NCBI RefSeq assembly: GCF_030253575.1
Contig: NC_080564.1
Span: forward strand, 7,360,501 to 7,424,500
DNA from: Rhododendron vialii
Taxonomy: Eukaryota > Streptophyta > Magnoliopsida > Ericales > Ericaceae
Direction: 5' to 3'
DNA length: 64,000 nt
Shown here: piece after piece, positions 12,646 through 23,837 of the stretch
Position numbering within the stretch: the stretch's first letter is position 1
Layout: the number at the start of each line of letters is the position of its first letter
Position numbers and translations under genes: made by a program
Notes under the pieces: model-generated
The model's input: the letters and a program-made list of their open reading frames with translations, nothing else
Database searches by the model: none
Told to the model about the DNA's origin: nothing

Positions 12646-13988
12646 TAGGGCCGGCCCAAGGATTTTGAGTGCCCAAGGCCAAATTAAAAAAAGTGTGCCC
12701 CTACTATTTAACAATTTTTACAGCAACGATCAAAATACGAGAAAGCTAGCCAAACCTATATAAAGTTCTACTAATTATTACATACGAACACAAAATACAA
12801 AGTCTTCAAATAGACAAATACATATTATCTCAACAACGCATGAGTATTACTTGAATACTACTCGTCTTGCATTTCTAGAAGCAAAAGTTCCTCGTGACAA
12901 ATTCCTTCACTTGAAATCCACATCTACGGAAACACAACCTAACAGTATGTGTGACCACTAAGAAAACTTGTTGAGAAAATAAATGAAAATAGTACTACGT
13001 TGAGTCTCGACAAACTTAGACCTTTAAAAATATGCATTTTTTCGTAAAAAGAATCAATTTTTTTCTTCACAAATCAATAGATATTAATGAGTTATTTTAT
13101 GTTGTGAAAAAATTTAAATCTTTAACAAAAAAATACATATTTTTAAAGGACTAGATTTGCGCGGCGGATATTTATTTAGAGACGGAGAGATTAGTAATTA
13201 GTGAAGGAGAATATAGAGAGTTGAACAAATGGATATGATGAAGAAGAGGATGAGGGGTGAGGGAGGGGAGAAAATTGGAAAATATATTCTAGCTAGGAGT
13301 TTATGAGGGAAATAAAAATCATTGAGTGCTAGCTATACATTAAAATTTTAAAGTCAAAATTAAGCTGTAGCTAAAATTAAGAATTGAAAGAACAATAGGT
13401 CGGGATAATTGGATATGATATGTCGGTAGTTATTTTCCAGAAAGAGAGAGAGAGAGAGAGTAATGAAAAAAACGTGCCAGAGCTTTGGTTTTCTTTTTTT
13501 CGAAAATGGACCAATTAGTTCTCTGATTTACAAAAATGCCATCGAGTTTTTGGGCCTTTATTTGCATATTGGATGGGCATTTTTTTATGGCATTGGATTA
13601 AAAAGAGTCATAGTCAAATCCAAATACTACTCCCTCCGTCTATTTTTAAGTGTTCTGCTTCGTAACTCCAACTTATTAAAAAGACATCATCATTACACCT
13701 TTCACATCAACTTTTTCCTCCACTTTCCCTACTTACCCATCATCATTGCACTTTTACTCACTAACTTTTCAAAATAAAATCTACTTTTAGGGACAAAATA
13801 GACAATATACCAACTTTTACCCCCCTAACTTTACAAAATGGACACTTATTAAGAGACAACCCAAAATAAAATACTGGACACAAAAAAAGGGACGGAGGGA
13901 GTAAAAAAATTGAAGTGCCCAAAAAATTGGACATTATTAAGATGCTCAAAGCCCAGGCCTCTTGGGCCTTGGGATTGGACCGACCCTG
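12646..13988. mobile_element. Non-autonomous DNA transposon, possibly hAT, with a nested Stowaway
   Basis: The left end tagggccggcccaagg and the reverse complement of the right end, cagggtcggtccaatccc, form imperfect terminal repeats. The next bases (gtgcccaaggcc and ggcccaagaggcc) continue the likeness. Flanking octamers tgttcggg and tgtatgga agree at five of eight positions, compatible with a decayed 8-bp hAT duplication. No transposase frame remains. A Stowaway MITE sits inside it at 13630-13901. Confidence 0.5.
13630..13901. mobile_element. Stowaway-type MITE
   Basis: The element begins ctccctccgtc and ends gacggagggag, perfect inverted ends of the Stowaway (Tc1/mariner) kind. It is flanked on both sides by TA (13628-13629 and 13902-13903). 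Length is 272 bp. It lies inside the larger repeat 12646-13988 and is therefore the younger insertion. Confidence 0.85.
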
Positions 13989-15690
13989 TGTATGGATTCT
14001 ATGATATGAATGATTTTAGATCATTATTGAAGATTTGGGATTAGCCGATTAGGCAATAAAACAAGAATTTAGAGGGGTTGGAAGTAATTGGGATGAAGCA
14101 CGTGGACGTGGATTCGACGTAGCACACGTGCATTCAATCATCGTGTGGGGCTACCCTACCCTATCTTGAAGTTTTTAAATATTCATCCTCATAACCTATC
14201 TCACGTAAGTATTCATTCCGGTCATTTTGAACAGTTATGTTTTCATCCTCTTAGATAGTGAATTACCGATCTTACCATTTTAATAAAATATCCATATGTG
14301 TGTATATATTGCATTCCTAAATTAGTGGGATTCAACCATTTTCTAATTTAGTGAGATTCAATCACAATAATTATGAGAGATAATTACAAAAGATGATTTC
14401 AAAATTAAAAAAATTCATAATAACCAAATTCTACCAATTTATTTTTCACCGATTTAAATTTGTAAAATGATTTCATGGATTATTTTTCCACCATAAAACA
14501 TATTTATGCAAAATTGCCATGAAATATATATTTCGAAATATGGTGGATACTCAAATCAACGATGTTTTTCATGGATCATTTTTTTCACCATAAAACATAT
14601 TTCAAAACATGGAGGATATATCAAAATCGATCGTATTTTTATGGATTATTTTTGGGGAGTCAAAATCAACCATGTTTTCACCATAAAACATATTTCAATT
14701 CATAGTGCATAAATCAAATCGGCCATGCTTTCCATGGATCATTTTTCCCACTTTATGGATTATTTTGCAAAATCAAAATCAACCATGTTTTCACCATAAA
14801 ACATATTTTCAAAACATGGTGGATATATCAAAATCAGCCATGTTTTTATTGATTATTTATGCGAAATCACCATGAAAACTGAAACTAAAATCAGGACTAT
14901 AACTATAACGAAAATCATAAAATTTTCATGGATTATTTGCATACAATTAAGAAAGTGTGCTTTTCGTAACTACTTCCACAAACCATCCACAAATCAAAAT
15001 CCATCCAAAAATTAAACTTGTTTTGAAACACAACACCTAAAGAAGTTTTTCAACAGGAAAACCCAAACCAACTTTCCAAATTAGATGAAAAATACCAGAT
15101 CATGAACGAGAACCATGAACCATGAACATGGTCGATTTGAGAAACAGATCGACCCTCGGTGTTGCGCAAGAGCATGATATGCTCGATTGTTGGATCAAAC
15201 AAGAACAAATCGCAAAGACGAGAATAGATCGCGACAAGAGAAACAGAGAGGCTGCGGCGAGTGACGAGCAATGAGCAACGAACAGTGAGCGGGCAGCAAC
15301 AGGCGAAGAGCAGAGAGCGACGAGGCGACGGCGAGCCACGAGGGAGTTCGCACCAATGGAGGACGGCTGGGGGTTTCGTTTGTGGAGAGATTGTGATCAA
15401 TCCACCGAGATATATGGGAGCTTTGAATTAATGGCGAGTTTTATGGGAACTGAACGATGTCTTTTCTATTGGGGGACTTCAAGAATTAAGTTTCCATACT
15501 AAAAATCGTTGCTATATATAGTAGATCCCGTAGTATATATAAATAGCGAGAATCTCGGGATTGAGAGGCGAAATTAACGTGGGATTGATGGCCGATTAAC
15601 TGCCGGAGTTATCTTTTCGTCCCAATTTTGGTTTTATATATATATATATATATAAAATTTTCAAGTGAGGGATCAAAATGAGGGACTTTC
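13989..15690. other. Intergenic, repeat-bearing
   Basis: Apart from the tandem repeat at 14468-14870, nothing is classified. The GC-richer part 15240-15380 carries a minus-strand open frame of 116 codons built from simple RS-rich triplets without domain likeness; I do not treat it as a gene. Confidence 0.4.
14468..14870. repeat. Degenerate tandem repeat, unit about 100 bp
   Basis: The strings accataaaacatatttc, aacatgg(t/a)ggatat and atcaaccatgttttcacc recur about four times across the interval, with atggattatttt between them. Copies differ by small indels. The motif ccatgttttcaccataaaacat contains short self-complementary parts. Confidence 0.6.
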
Positions 15691-15699
15691 ATTTTCCGA

Positions 15700-15925
15700 T
15701 CAAATTTTGAAACGTAATTTTAAGGGTCCCCGCGAGAAATCAGCAAAAAAAATGACCGGGAAGGGCGTCATCCGAGCAGTTTTTTTTGAACCGTTCAATG
15801 AAAACTGCTCGGATGAAGCCCTTCCCGGTCATTTTTTTTGCTGATTTCTCACAGGGACCCTTAAAATCACGTTCTGATCACTTTTAGCGGCTCGGATCAT
15901 CGAAATTCAATCGGGAAGGGGAGTC
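15700..15925. mobile_element. Long palindromic MITE, copy 1
   Basis: Two arms of about 75 bases face each other around 15790. The left arm contains gagaaatcagcaaaaaaaat and gaccgggaagggc; the right arm contains the complements gcccttcccggtc and attttttttgctgatttctc. Left and right outer parts carry tcaaattttgaaacg and aattcaatcgggaa. It is related to the fuller copy at 16076-16440. The predicted single-strand fold is one long hairpin. Confidence 0.7.
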
Positions 15926-15964
15926 CCGCATTTTAATAAAATGAGGGATCCCGCACCGGAACCT

Positions 15965-16075
<111 letters not shown>

Positions 16076-16439
16076 CGGGGTGGTTCCAGAAACACCCAAA
16101 AAAACACCTCATAGTTCCCAATCAAATTTTAATGATCCGAGCCGCTCAATATGATCAGAACGTGATTTTAAGGGTACCCATGAGAAATCAACAAAAAAAA
16201 TGACCAGGAAGGGCTTGATCCGAACAGTTTCGACCAATTTTTTATTGAACGGTTCAAATAAAAACTGCTCAAAACAAGCCTTTCCCGATCATTTTTTTTG
16301 TTAATTTCTCGTGAGCACCTTTAAAATCATATTCTGCACACATTGAACGGTTCGGATCATAAAAATTTGATCGGGAACTATGAGTTTGAAATTTGGGGTG
16401 TTTTTTTAGGTGTTTTTTTGGGTGTCTCTTGAACCGTCC

Positions 16440-16440
<1 letters not shown>
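16076..16440. mobile_element. Long palindromic MITE, copy 2, inside a TA microsatellite
   Basis: The ends cggggtggttccagaaacac and gtgtctcttgaaccgtcccg are inverted repeats. The whole 365 bases fold back: gggtacccatgagaaatc pairs with gatt-type complements near 16298-16318, and gaccaggaagggc pairs with gcctttcccgatc. The flanks on both sides are runs of AT, consistent with insertion into a TA array. Confidence 0.75.

Positions 16441-16500
<60 letters not shown>
16441..16500. repeat. (TA)n microsatellite
   Basis: An uninterrupted TA run, the right-hand continuation of the array split by the MITE. Confidence 0.95.
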
Positions 16501-16505
<5 letters not shown>

Positions 16506-16601
16506 CCTGAGAACACTATCGGTATTATGAAAAAATGAGGATGGAAACATAAGTGCCAAAAAAGGGCCGGAGGATGATTCTTTAAGTCTCCCTTCTATCT
16601 T

Positions 16602-16671
16602 TTCTCCTTCTCACTCTCTATCCCTTCATTAAATTGTTCTCCTTCTCACTCTCTATCCCTTCATTAAATTG
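16602..16671. repeat. Perfect 35-bp tandem duplication
   Basis: The unit beginning ttctccttctcactctc and ending ttcattaaattg is present twice in a row without a mismatch (16602-16636 and 16637-16671). It ends a few bases before the next MITE. Confidence 0.95.
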
Positions 16672-16681
16672 AGATATCCCA

Positions 16682-16851
16682 CATGGTGCCCGCTCGGCAC
16701 TCCTGAGCAGTCCGATACATTTTTGTATGGCTCAGATTGAAACCTTCTCTCCTCTCATCCCTCCTCTTTCTCTCTCATTTTTCTCTCTCCAAATCCAAGC
16801 CGTCCAAAATTACATCGGACGGCTCGGATGTGCCGAATGGGCACCACATGA
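16682..16851. mobile_element. TIR-bearing MITE with internal CT run
   Basis: The left end catggtgcccgctcggcac matches, reversed and complemented, the right end gtgccgaatgggcaccac with few changes. The centre has a CT-rich stretch and ccgtccaaaattac. It resembles 10386-10587 and 20945-21098. Confidence 0.6.
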
Positions 16852-16949
16852 TACCCACCCGACACTGAAAAATTTCTCCATTAAAATTAGATTGCGACCT
16901 ATTAGAGAAAACCAATTGTAATATGATTTCAGCCTCATTTGGCTGTAAA

Positions 16950-17300
16950 AGTGGAACAATAACTTTTTTTTGTTTTTATTAAAAAAAATTTGCATTTGTT
17001 AGTTTGGTGTCAAATTTTTGTGACTTATTGATTCGTCTCAGCGAGAGGAATCGGAAAAGTAAAAATTTTGATCAAAACTCAAAATTTTTCAAAAAAGACA
17101 AGAATAAGTAAAAAAAAGCTAATTTATTGACTTATTTTTGTTTTATTCAAAAAATTATGAGTTTCGATCAAAATTTTTTACTTTTTCAATTCTTCTTGTC
17201 GAGACGAATCAATAAGTCACAAAAGTTTGACGCAAAACAAATAAATGCAAAATTTTTTGATTAAGAACAAAAAAATAAGTCACTCAACTTTTTAATCCAA
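16950..17300. mobile_element. AT-rich palindromic element
   Basis: The left arm contains gtgacttattgattcgtctc and gaggaatcggaaaagtaaaaa; the right arm contains the complements tttttactttttcaattctt and gagacgaatcaataagtcac. The structure is a foldback of about 350 bases. Related copies are at 21505-21835, 27110-27215 (one arm) and 33060-33310. Confidence 0.6.
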
Positions 17301-18990
17301 ACTCACCATCGTTCATTTGGGAATTTTTCTCCCCTCGTGACTGTCAATTTCTATGCATCCTCATAAATTCCCTCAAGAAATCATGATTCCACCATAGCTT
17401 AGATGTTTCTCTCTACATGCTTGCGCATGTTATTCTCCATGTATTTGTTGAGATTATTATTTTTTCTTTAATGAGGCTATTGGTTGGGTTGGACAGCTGT
17501 AGCTTATAGCGATTGTGGACTTGCTTCAAGTTTAGTGTAATTCTGATATTTAATTTGATGTAATTCTGATACTTGAATGCTCTAATTATCGTGATTTTGT
17601 AATGAAAAAAGAACTATAGAGTAAAGTTTACTTAGGATTGTTGTGTTTTACTAACTCAAATAAGTACTTATTTTCTAAATTAAAAGTGATGTATTGTGAG
17701 ACAATGATTTATCTCGTAAAATGAAAAAAAACAAAAAAAAAACATAGCAGAACGGAGCCTAAACTATAAGACGAAAGCAGGCACATAATCTAAAGAGTTT
17801 GGCAAGAAACCAACAATAAACACTCAAAACAATCACAAATATTAGTATCACCCAAAAGCAAACAACTAGAACCCAAATTAAAGTCTTTAAGATATATTTT
17901 GTGCTTCACTCAAAAACCACCCTCAAACATTGATGAAGCGAATTCTCGTACTTTCAACGGAGCTGTTCTGAGTTCTAATGAGAACAAATTCTCGTACTTT
18001 CATTCCCCCCTCCCCCCCCCCCCCCCCCCCCCCCCCCTCCCGCCGTTTTTGGTCTTTGTGCAGTCCAAAAACAAATACTAGCTAGTGGCTAGATTAGTAC
18101 TGGCATGATCTCCCAAGGATGTTTCTTTTTCTATTATTTGATCCATTATTAACGAAGAAAAAGACTATGGTATATATCAAGCAGTTTTTTTTATCTCTCT
18201 TTTTTCTTTGACAAGGGTGTTACGGATTTTGTTCGAACGAATATATGGGATACGTATAATTTTCCAGTCTCAAGCATACCAGAAAATTAATAGTTTGTTT
18301 CTTATGCTCGCCATGCGAAAATGGAAAATATTTTAGTTTTTTTTTTTCTTTAATCTTCGCTAATTTTTCCAACACTCATTGCACTCGATAATGAAAATGG
18401 GTGCAAAGCCAAAATACATCAATTTATTTCTTCTTCTTTTTTTTTTGCTTCGGGAGGTAACGTACACTATTTTTTGTACAAGAAAGCCTATTAAAACAAT
18501 TAATAACGTCACGAATAATGCCAGAGCTGACAGTCATTCTATACAATCACAATCATACATCGTCACAATGGCATGTCATACTAATTGTATCGATGTTAAC
18601 CCGAGACTAAGAATATAGGTGACGAGATCGATGCGAAAAAAATTGTAGCCAACAAGCCATTAACGTGGCATTTTAATTGTCGATGGTGCCATAATTCCAA
18701 TTTACTTCTTTTTGCCATTTTTGTTGCCCAAAACTTAATTGTCATTTAGTATCCCTTAATCGGGAAAAAGACTGAGCACTGAGGTCCCCAATTAATCTCA
18801 CTCCTCCCTCTTCCCTCTTCCTTAACTTCCTGCGGTCCTAAAAGTTGGATAGATAGATAGATAGACTGAATCCCACTTTGGACACACTTAAATTTCTAGC
18901 TAGAATGGTCCAACAAGTTCAATAATGGAGTCAATAACTCTCTTTTTCTCCAGCAATTTTTAGGGCATTCTGAGCTTTTTTGTAGTTTTT
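17301..18990. other. Intergenic, no gene seen
   Basis: Contains a direct repeat aattctcgtactttca (17940 and 17986), a poly-C run and a gata run (18850-18864). No coding signal with a domain is visible. Confidence 0.45.
18005..18037. repeat. Poly-C tract
   Basis: About 33 bases, almost all C, broken only by single T residues. Long C homopolymers are rare in plant DNA. Confidence 0.95.
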
Positions 18991-19377
18991 TTATTCGACA
19001 CTATTCTGGGGTAAAGATAGTGAGGGCGGGATAGAGTTTGAACCCTCGCTAAATGAAATGACCGTTACTTGCTCTGACGACAGAACTAGGATTTAACTTC
19101 GCTTTTTCATAATTGAGTTTGACGTAGAAGCCATTGAGGGTTTTTTTTTATTTGACACTATTCCGGGGTAAAGAGAGTGAGGGTGGGGGTGGAGTTTATG
19201 AAATGGCCGTTACCTGCTCTAGCGACAGACTTTTCCATTCGACACTATTCAGGGGTAAAGAGAATGAGAGTAGAGTTTGAACCCTCGCCAAATGAAATAA
19301 CCGTTATCTGCTTCACCGACAGAACTAGGAGACAACTCCGCTTTTCATAATCGGAGTTTGACGTAGAAGCCAATGAC
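18991..19377. repeat. Three-unit tandem repeat
   Basis: Three diverged copies start at about 18991, 19148 and 19231 with (t)tattcgacactattc-ggggtaaagA-AGTGAGGG-like sequence. Units 1 and 3 are about 147 bases and share gacgtagaagccattga-type ends; unit 2 is truncated to about 83 bases. The order is full, truncated, full. No coding content is seen. Confidence 0.75.
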
Positions 19378-19965
19378 AAATGCCATGCGAAAAAACAAAA
19401 AAAAATCTACATCTGAAGATGTGGAGGGGGGCCAAATTTCTCAATTCAAGAAGGAAAGAGACAATAACTGCAGTTTAATTGCTTCTGTTTTTGGCCTAAC
19501 TATAGATAAGCAGATAAGCATATGGACCTACACAACCTACATGTGGTTCAAGAGCAAACACATGCTTATAATCTACATGTGGTTTGGGCAGAAATACGAA
19601 ATTACTGTAAAAGTTTGAAACAAAGTCCCATTTAATTAAGGCAGATCTACTACTTTGGTTGATTTTAATCCCTCACGCGGAAACGTGCTGGTTGGAAACG
19701 AACCAAATCGTTCGCGAGCAGGTCAGCTGGGTAAGATCTTGTTCGAGCTTGACCGGAGCTTGTGTTTTGTAAACATTAACGAACCATCCAACACAACTCG
19801 ATAATTTGAGCTCGACTCGAGCTTACCTAATTGAGGACTAATACAGCAAGAAGCACTGAAAAACAAACTGGATTGCTTTTGACGGAGCAAAGGGCATGAA
19901 TGATGAGGCATGAGCTGTCTAGACATTCCCCCACTCTACATTTTTTTTTTTTTCTAGTTAGAGGT
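19378..19965. other. Intergenic, no gene seen
   Basis: Part of 19700-19830 (gttcgagcttgaccggagc, gagctcgactcgagctt) resembles the interior of the element at 45774-46096 and is probably an old copy. Nothing else is recognised. Confidence 0.4.
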
Positions 19966-20160
19966 GTCCGGATAAGTTTACGCATACCTCAACTAGTCTA
20001 TTTTCTGAGCCGGTCAATGGCAGTAGGCAGACCATCAACGTCGGAACTAAAGAATTCAGAAAAAATTAATTTCTTGTGGCCTGACCTCAAAAATCGAACA
20101 TTAATCAATTGTGCGGGAAGTAAATCCACCGATGAATGCGAGTAACCCTTGGGGCTAGCC
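19966..20160 (-). mobile_element. Au-like SINE, diverged copy
   Basis: The plus strand reads ggtgtccggataagtttacg then catacctcaactagtc, resembling the 3' tail of plant Au-type SINEs seen in reverse. The minus-strand head near 20150 has a tRNA-like start followed by gttcgatttttgagg, a degenerate polymerase III B box. A second copy at 25210-25408 aligns along its length (aattgtgcggg, cctgacctcaa, tcgaaca). Family name is from memory of the consensus and needs checking. Confidence 0.5.
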
Positions 20161-20337
20161 ATCAGCCTGGCTGCTGGTATGCATTCTTTTCCCGCAGTTC
20201 CGTGCGCCTCTTTTGGGAGAATCCCTACCATTCAAACGTGATATTTTTAAAGATCTATCACGTGTAGTCTCTTTGGAGTCATCCTGACGTAGATTTTTCT
20301 ATTGGGTCTCTTTTCATGGCGGGTCAATTATTTAATC

Positions 20338-20540
20338 ATAAAGCTATAGGGACTGACCGATCTCCTACCGAAATCGTACCGACGGCCGTGCCAGGCTGAT
20401 CCGAGCCGTCCAAAAATTCTAAAAAAAAAAAGGGAGAGAGCTTTCGTGGGTATTAACGGCATCCGATATGTGTAGGGTGCTTGATTTAAATACTTTATTT
20501 TTTGTGTATATATGCATCCAGTCGGTCCCTATAGCTTTAT
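20338..20540. mobile_element. MITE with 16-bp terminal inverted repeats
   Basis: The ends ataaagctatagggac and (g)gtccctatagctttat are perfect inverted repeats apart from the innermost base. The interior holds aaatcgtaccgacggcc and ccgagccgtccaaaaattct, shared with the large hairpin at 45174-45554. Length is 203 bp. No duplication is obvious. Confidence 0.7.
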
Positions 20541-20944
20541 GGATTGATTACAAATCACGTTATCATATGTATGAGAAAAAAACAAATGTACATCAAATGT
20601 TTGGACCAGCGTGTTAAAATTTTTAGTTTTATTTCCAAAATAAAAATCAGAAGCATTTTTATTTTTTACGGTGTACGCGTAACAAAGTAATTACTAGAAG
20701 GTAACAAATGTCATTTTTAACAAATATATATGGTACTAATTAGTTTACAAAAGAAGAAAAAAGGAAATTCTATTTTCTAAGAAAAAAGAGAGAATGCCAC
20801 ATCATGCCATAGCTTAGCCGCCTCATTCTTTATAGCTTTAGCCAACTCATTTTTTTAGCCTACCCAAATCACAAATATAGCTTAGCCACCTCTGGCATGA
20901 CATCTAGGCAACTTATATGTCAAAACTGAAAAATTATTGGGTAC
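20541..20944. other. Intergenic, no gene seen
   Basis: AT-rich. A short repeat of agcttagcc(g/a)cctc occurs at about 20812 and 20880 around ttatagctttagcca. Nothing else is recognised. Confidence 0.4.
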
Positions 20945-21098
20945 CCGGTGGGTACAACGCGGTGCCTGTTCGGCGCATCCGGACAGTTCATTTTGGTTTT
21001 AGAGAGAGAAAAATGAGAGAGAAAGAGAAGAGAGAGGGTTTCAATCTGGACCGTCCAATACACTTTTTGACGGTCCAGATGGGCTGCTCGGACACCAT
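20945..21098. mobile_element. TIR-bearing MITE with internal GA run
   Basis: Left part gcggtgcctgttcggcgc and right part gctgctcggacaccatg are approximate inverted repeats. The centre is GA-rich (gagagagaaaaatgagagag) followed by gaccgtccaatac and gacggtccaga. Same layout as 10386-10587 and 16682-16851, in the opposite orientation. Confidence 0.5.
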
Positions 21099-21504
21099 GT
21101 AAGCAAGCAAAAGGAGTGCTGCCGTGTCTCACATTTTCTACCGCAAATCCACTGCTATGTACTCCAAATGATGTACCCATAGTCAAGTTGGGGTGTTGAT
21201 CAGTATATGATTGACACATAAATGATGTGCCCATTTGCCGTACAGTACACCAAATGATGTACCCACGCATAATCACACAAATGATCAGAGCCACTCAGTA
21301 TTATTTATAAATTTTTTTGTAAGAATCTCTGTAAAAAAATAGCTTAGTCGTATATCAACAAGAATTTGCTCGATTATTCGCGCAATTCGCTCAATCCCTG
21401 TAAACAAATTGAGTAGCTTCGATCATTTTTGCGGCACACTTCAAAATGGGTCCCAAAATAAGTCGGTGTACATTTGTGTACACCAAATGGTGTACCCCTA
21501 GTTT

Positions 21505-21835
21505 TATTATTAGTTTGGCCTAATTTTTTTGTTATTATTCTTTTTTCTTTCCTTTTTTTTTTTGGTAGTTTTTTCGTTAAATTTTTTTTGGGATTATTGC
21601 TTCATCATGATGAAAGGAATCTAAAAAGTAAAAAATTACGATTGGAATCCAATTTTTTTAATAAAGAAGCAAAAAAATTAGCTTATTGGCTTTTTTTTGT
21701 CATTATTCACAAAATTTAGGGTTCGATCATAATCTTTTATTTTTTTAGATTCCTCTCGTCACGACGAAGCAATAATCCACAAAAAAAATTAATAAATATA
21801 AATTCTTTCCGAATAATAATAAAAAAAATTATTTG
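21505..21835. mobile_element. AT-rich palindromic element
   Basis: Left arm ttgggattattgcttcatca and gaaaggaatctaaaaagtaa; right arm ttagattcctctcgtcacga and cgaagcaataatccacaaa. The two arms are complementary and the centre is about 21670. Related to 16950-17300. Confidence 0.6.
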
Positions 21836-22067
21836 ACTTATTATGCCAAATGACTCCTATTCTAGAAGGCGAGCTTTTGATGAGTTTTACAATTCAACGC
21901 TTTTGCAATCAGCAAAGTGGATAAGATAGATCTACGTACTTGTCAAAAAAAAAGATAGATCTACATAATCTTAAACTGGACCGGTCTACCTTTTTGGCTA
22001 CTAGTGAAGGAGCTGTTTTCTTGGAAGCCTCATGTATGAAGGGTATAATAGTAATTTGAATAGGAAC

Positions 22068-22160
22068 CAAGAAAATGGTTCAGGAAAAGAATCTGGACGG
22101 TCTGGATTTAGTTTAAGTAAATTTGGATTGTCCAAATTCTTTTCCTAAACCATTTTCCTG
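22068..22160. repeat. Short imperfect hairpin
   Basis: aaaatggttcaggaaaagaa on the left pairs with ttcttttcctaaaccatttt on the right, with ctggacggtctgga and tttggattgtccaaa inside. The following LINE-like element inserted at its right edge. Confidence 0.6.
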
Positions 22161-22175
22161 GACTGTACCAGGCTT

Positions 22176-23030
22176 CTTCTTTTTTTCAACTAGAAAAGCA
22201 TATTTATTAATCAAGCCATACGGCATCTACAGACTAATTCCGAATACAGATCAAGCCATACGGCAAATACAAATTTTCACCAAAAAACAGAGATACAGAA
22301 ACACAATGTATGAAAAGACTAAGAAGATGAAACAAGTGTCTAGCGCCTATGCACGAGCCATCGCTCACTTCTCACACCGTCAACATGAATCGGCTAACGT
22401 GGAGCTAGTACCCAGACACCAACATCTCGGGATGACGGAGCTCTATATTAAAGATAACATTAAATTTGTGGAAATCAGTCACCCGATATGAAAAAATCAG
22501 ACCAGAACAAAACCCCGCTGGAAGATCCACCGGGACGAGAACCAAAACAACATCTGGACAGAAACCGGCCTAAACATCCGGACATAAACCGGACAAGAGT
22601 CCGGACAAAACAGAAACGAAAACAAAACCAAAACCTTAACCTCTCGAAACACTCAAACAGCCACTGCAGCACCGCCGCCACAACACTCCAACAGCCACAG
22701 ACAATAGCGACAACCCCTACTGCCGCCAAACCCAGTCCCATCACTCCATATCCTCTCCAGCATCGCCACCAACAACCCAATGAAGAGGGGGGCGGGGGGA
22801 AACGAGGAGGGTTGAGGGAAGGGGAAGAGGGAGGGGGGAAGCGACAGCCCACGAAGGAGAGGAGCGCCGGCAAGAGAAAGGGAGGAAAAAAAAAAACAGA
22901 GAGAGGCACCCGGGGAGGAGGCGACGCCTCCCCCAAGCAAACAGCGGCGGCTAGGGTTTCTCTGGAACAAGAGAGAGAGGGGTCTCGGCACGTGTTTGAA
23001 CTCTCCTGTAAAGTTGAATTGATTGTGGAT
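22176..23030 (-). mobile_element. Compact LINE-derived insertion with 15-bp TSD
   Basis: The same 15 bases, gactgtaccaggctt, lie on both sides (22161-22175 and 23031-23045). On the minus strand the element starts at 23030, passes through a GC-rich leader containing aaaccctagccgccgctg, has a middle with repeated gtccgg motifs, and ends in an A-rich tail (gttgaaaaaaagaag). This is the signature of target-primed retrotransposition. Between leader and tail there is no endonuclease or reverse-transcriptase frame, so the 855-bp unit looks like an internally deleted LINE. The 204-codon plus-strand frame inside it is a shadow of the GC-rich leader. Confidence 0.75.
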
Positions 23031-23045
23031 GACTGTACCAGGCTT

Positions 23046-23513
23046 GAATCTTCAATCGTTCCATGTCAAATTGATGTGATTAAATCATCTCAAGTGGATT
23101 GACAATTAATTCCAATTTACAAAGAAAGCGAAGTCCTTTTGATCTCCTCCTAACAATATATAAGGCTCCAGGAATTCCTTAAATTTGGGTGTGGATATAA
23201 TTTTATCGCCCCCTGTTGGCAAAAAATACAACTACTCCTAAATTTTTTACCTTAATATATATGAGTGAAATTGCAGATTAGCACATATTAATTAATTGAT
23301 TTTTTAACGAAATGAGTGAACAAATTTATGTCACATGTATATAAGATAGTGCTTTAGACATAAACGTCCAAAAACACTAACAGAATTCACGTGGAATCCA
23401 CACACATAAAACAGAAGATCCGAAACACGTGTGTTTGAAATCTGAATTTTTGTCCGAACACCTAGTATTTTCCAAGCATTTTCGTTTGTAAAAGTAAAAC
23501 CAATGATACACAT
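23046..23513. other. Intergenic, no gene seen
   Basis: AT-rich sequence between two LINE-type insertions. Nothing is recognised. Confidence 0.4.
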
Positions 23514-23526
23514 ATACAAAATATAA

Positions 23527-23824
23527 TTTTGTATAGGGTTTGTTTTTTAATGGGCTTAATCTGGAGGGATTTGTCTCTTATATTTGGGCTTTTAGGCATT
23601 TTTTAGGTGTTGGGCTGCGACTCATTTGTTCTTATTGTTTGATCTAGATTTTTAGGCCCCTTAGGTGTTGGTCTCTGTCCCTTGGGTTTCTTTTTGGTTG
23701 ACATCTTGCCAATCAAAGATTTGTGTCTCGGATGAGCATTTATTGCTTTACTCCTTGCTTCTTTTTAGTCTTTGTATCTCTCTCAAAGATTAATAAAATT
23801 TTTGTTCCGCTGTTAAAAAAAAAA
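23527..23824 (+). mobile_element. 5'-truncated LINE tail
   Basis: The segment ends in agattaataaaatttttgt followed by a short gap and an 11-base A run. The 13-base strings atacaaaatataa (23514-23526) and atacaaaatgtaa (23825-23837) flank it and differ at one base, as in an ageing target-site duplication. Only the last 298 bases of the element were inserted. Confidence 0.65.
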
Positions 23825-23837
23825 ATACAAAATGTAA

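Noticed and set aside
22488-23102. 204-codon plus-strand open frame, rich in Lys, Pro and Gly
   Set aside because: It lies inside the TSD-bounded LINE derivative, is low in complexity and is the antisense shadow of a GC-rich leader. No domain is visible.
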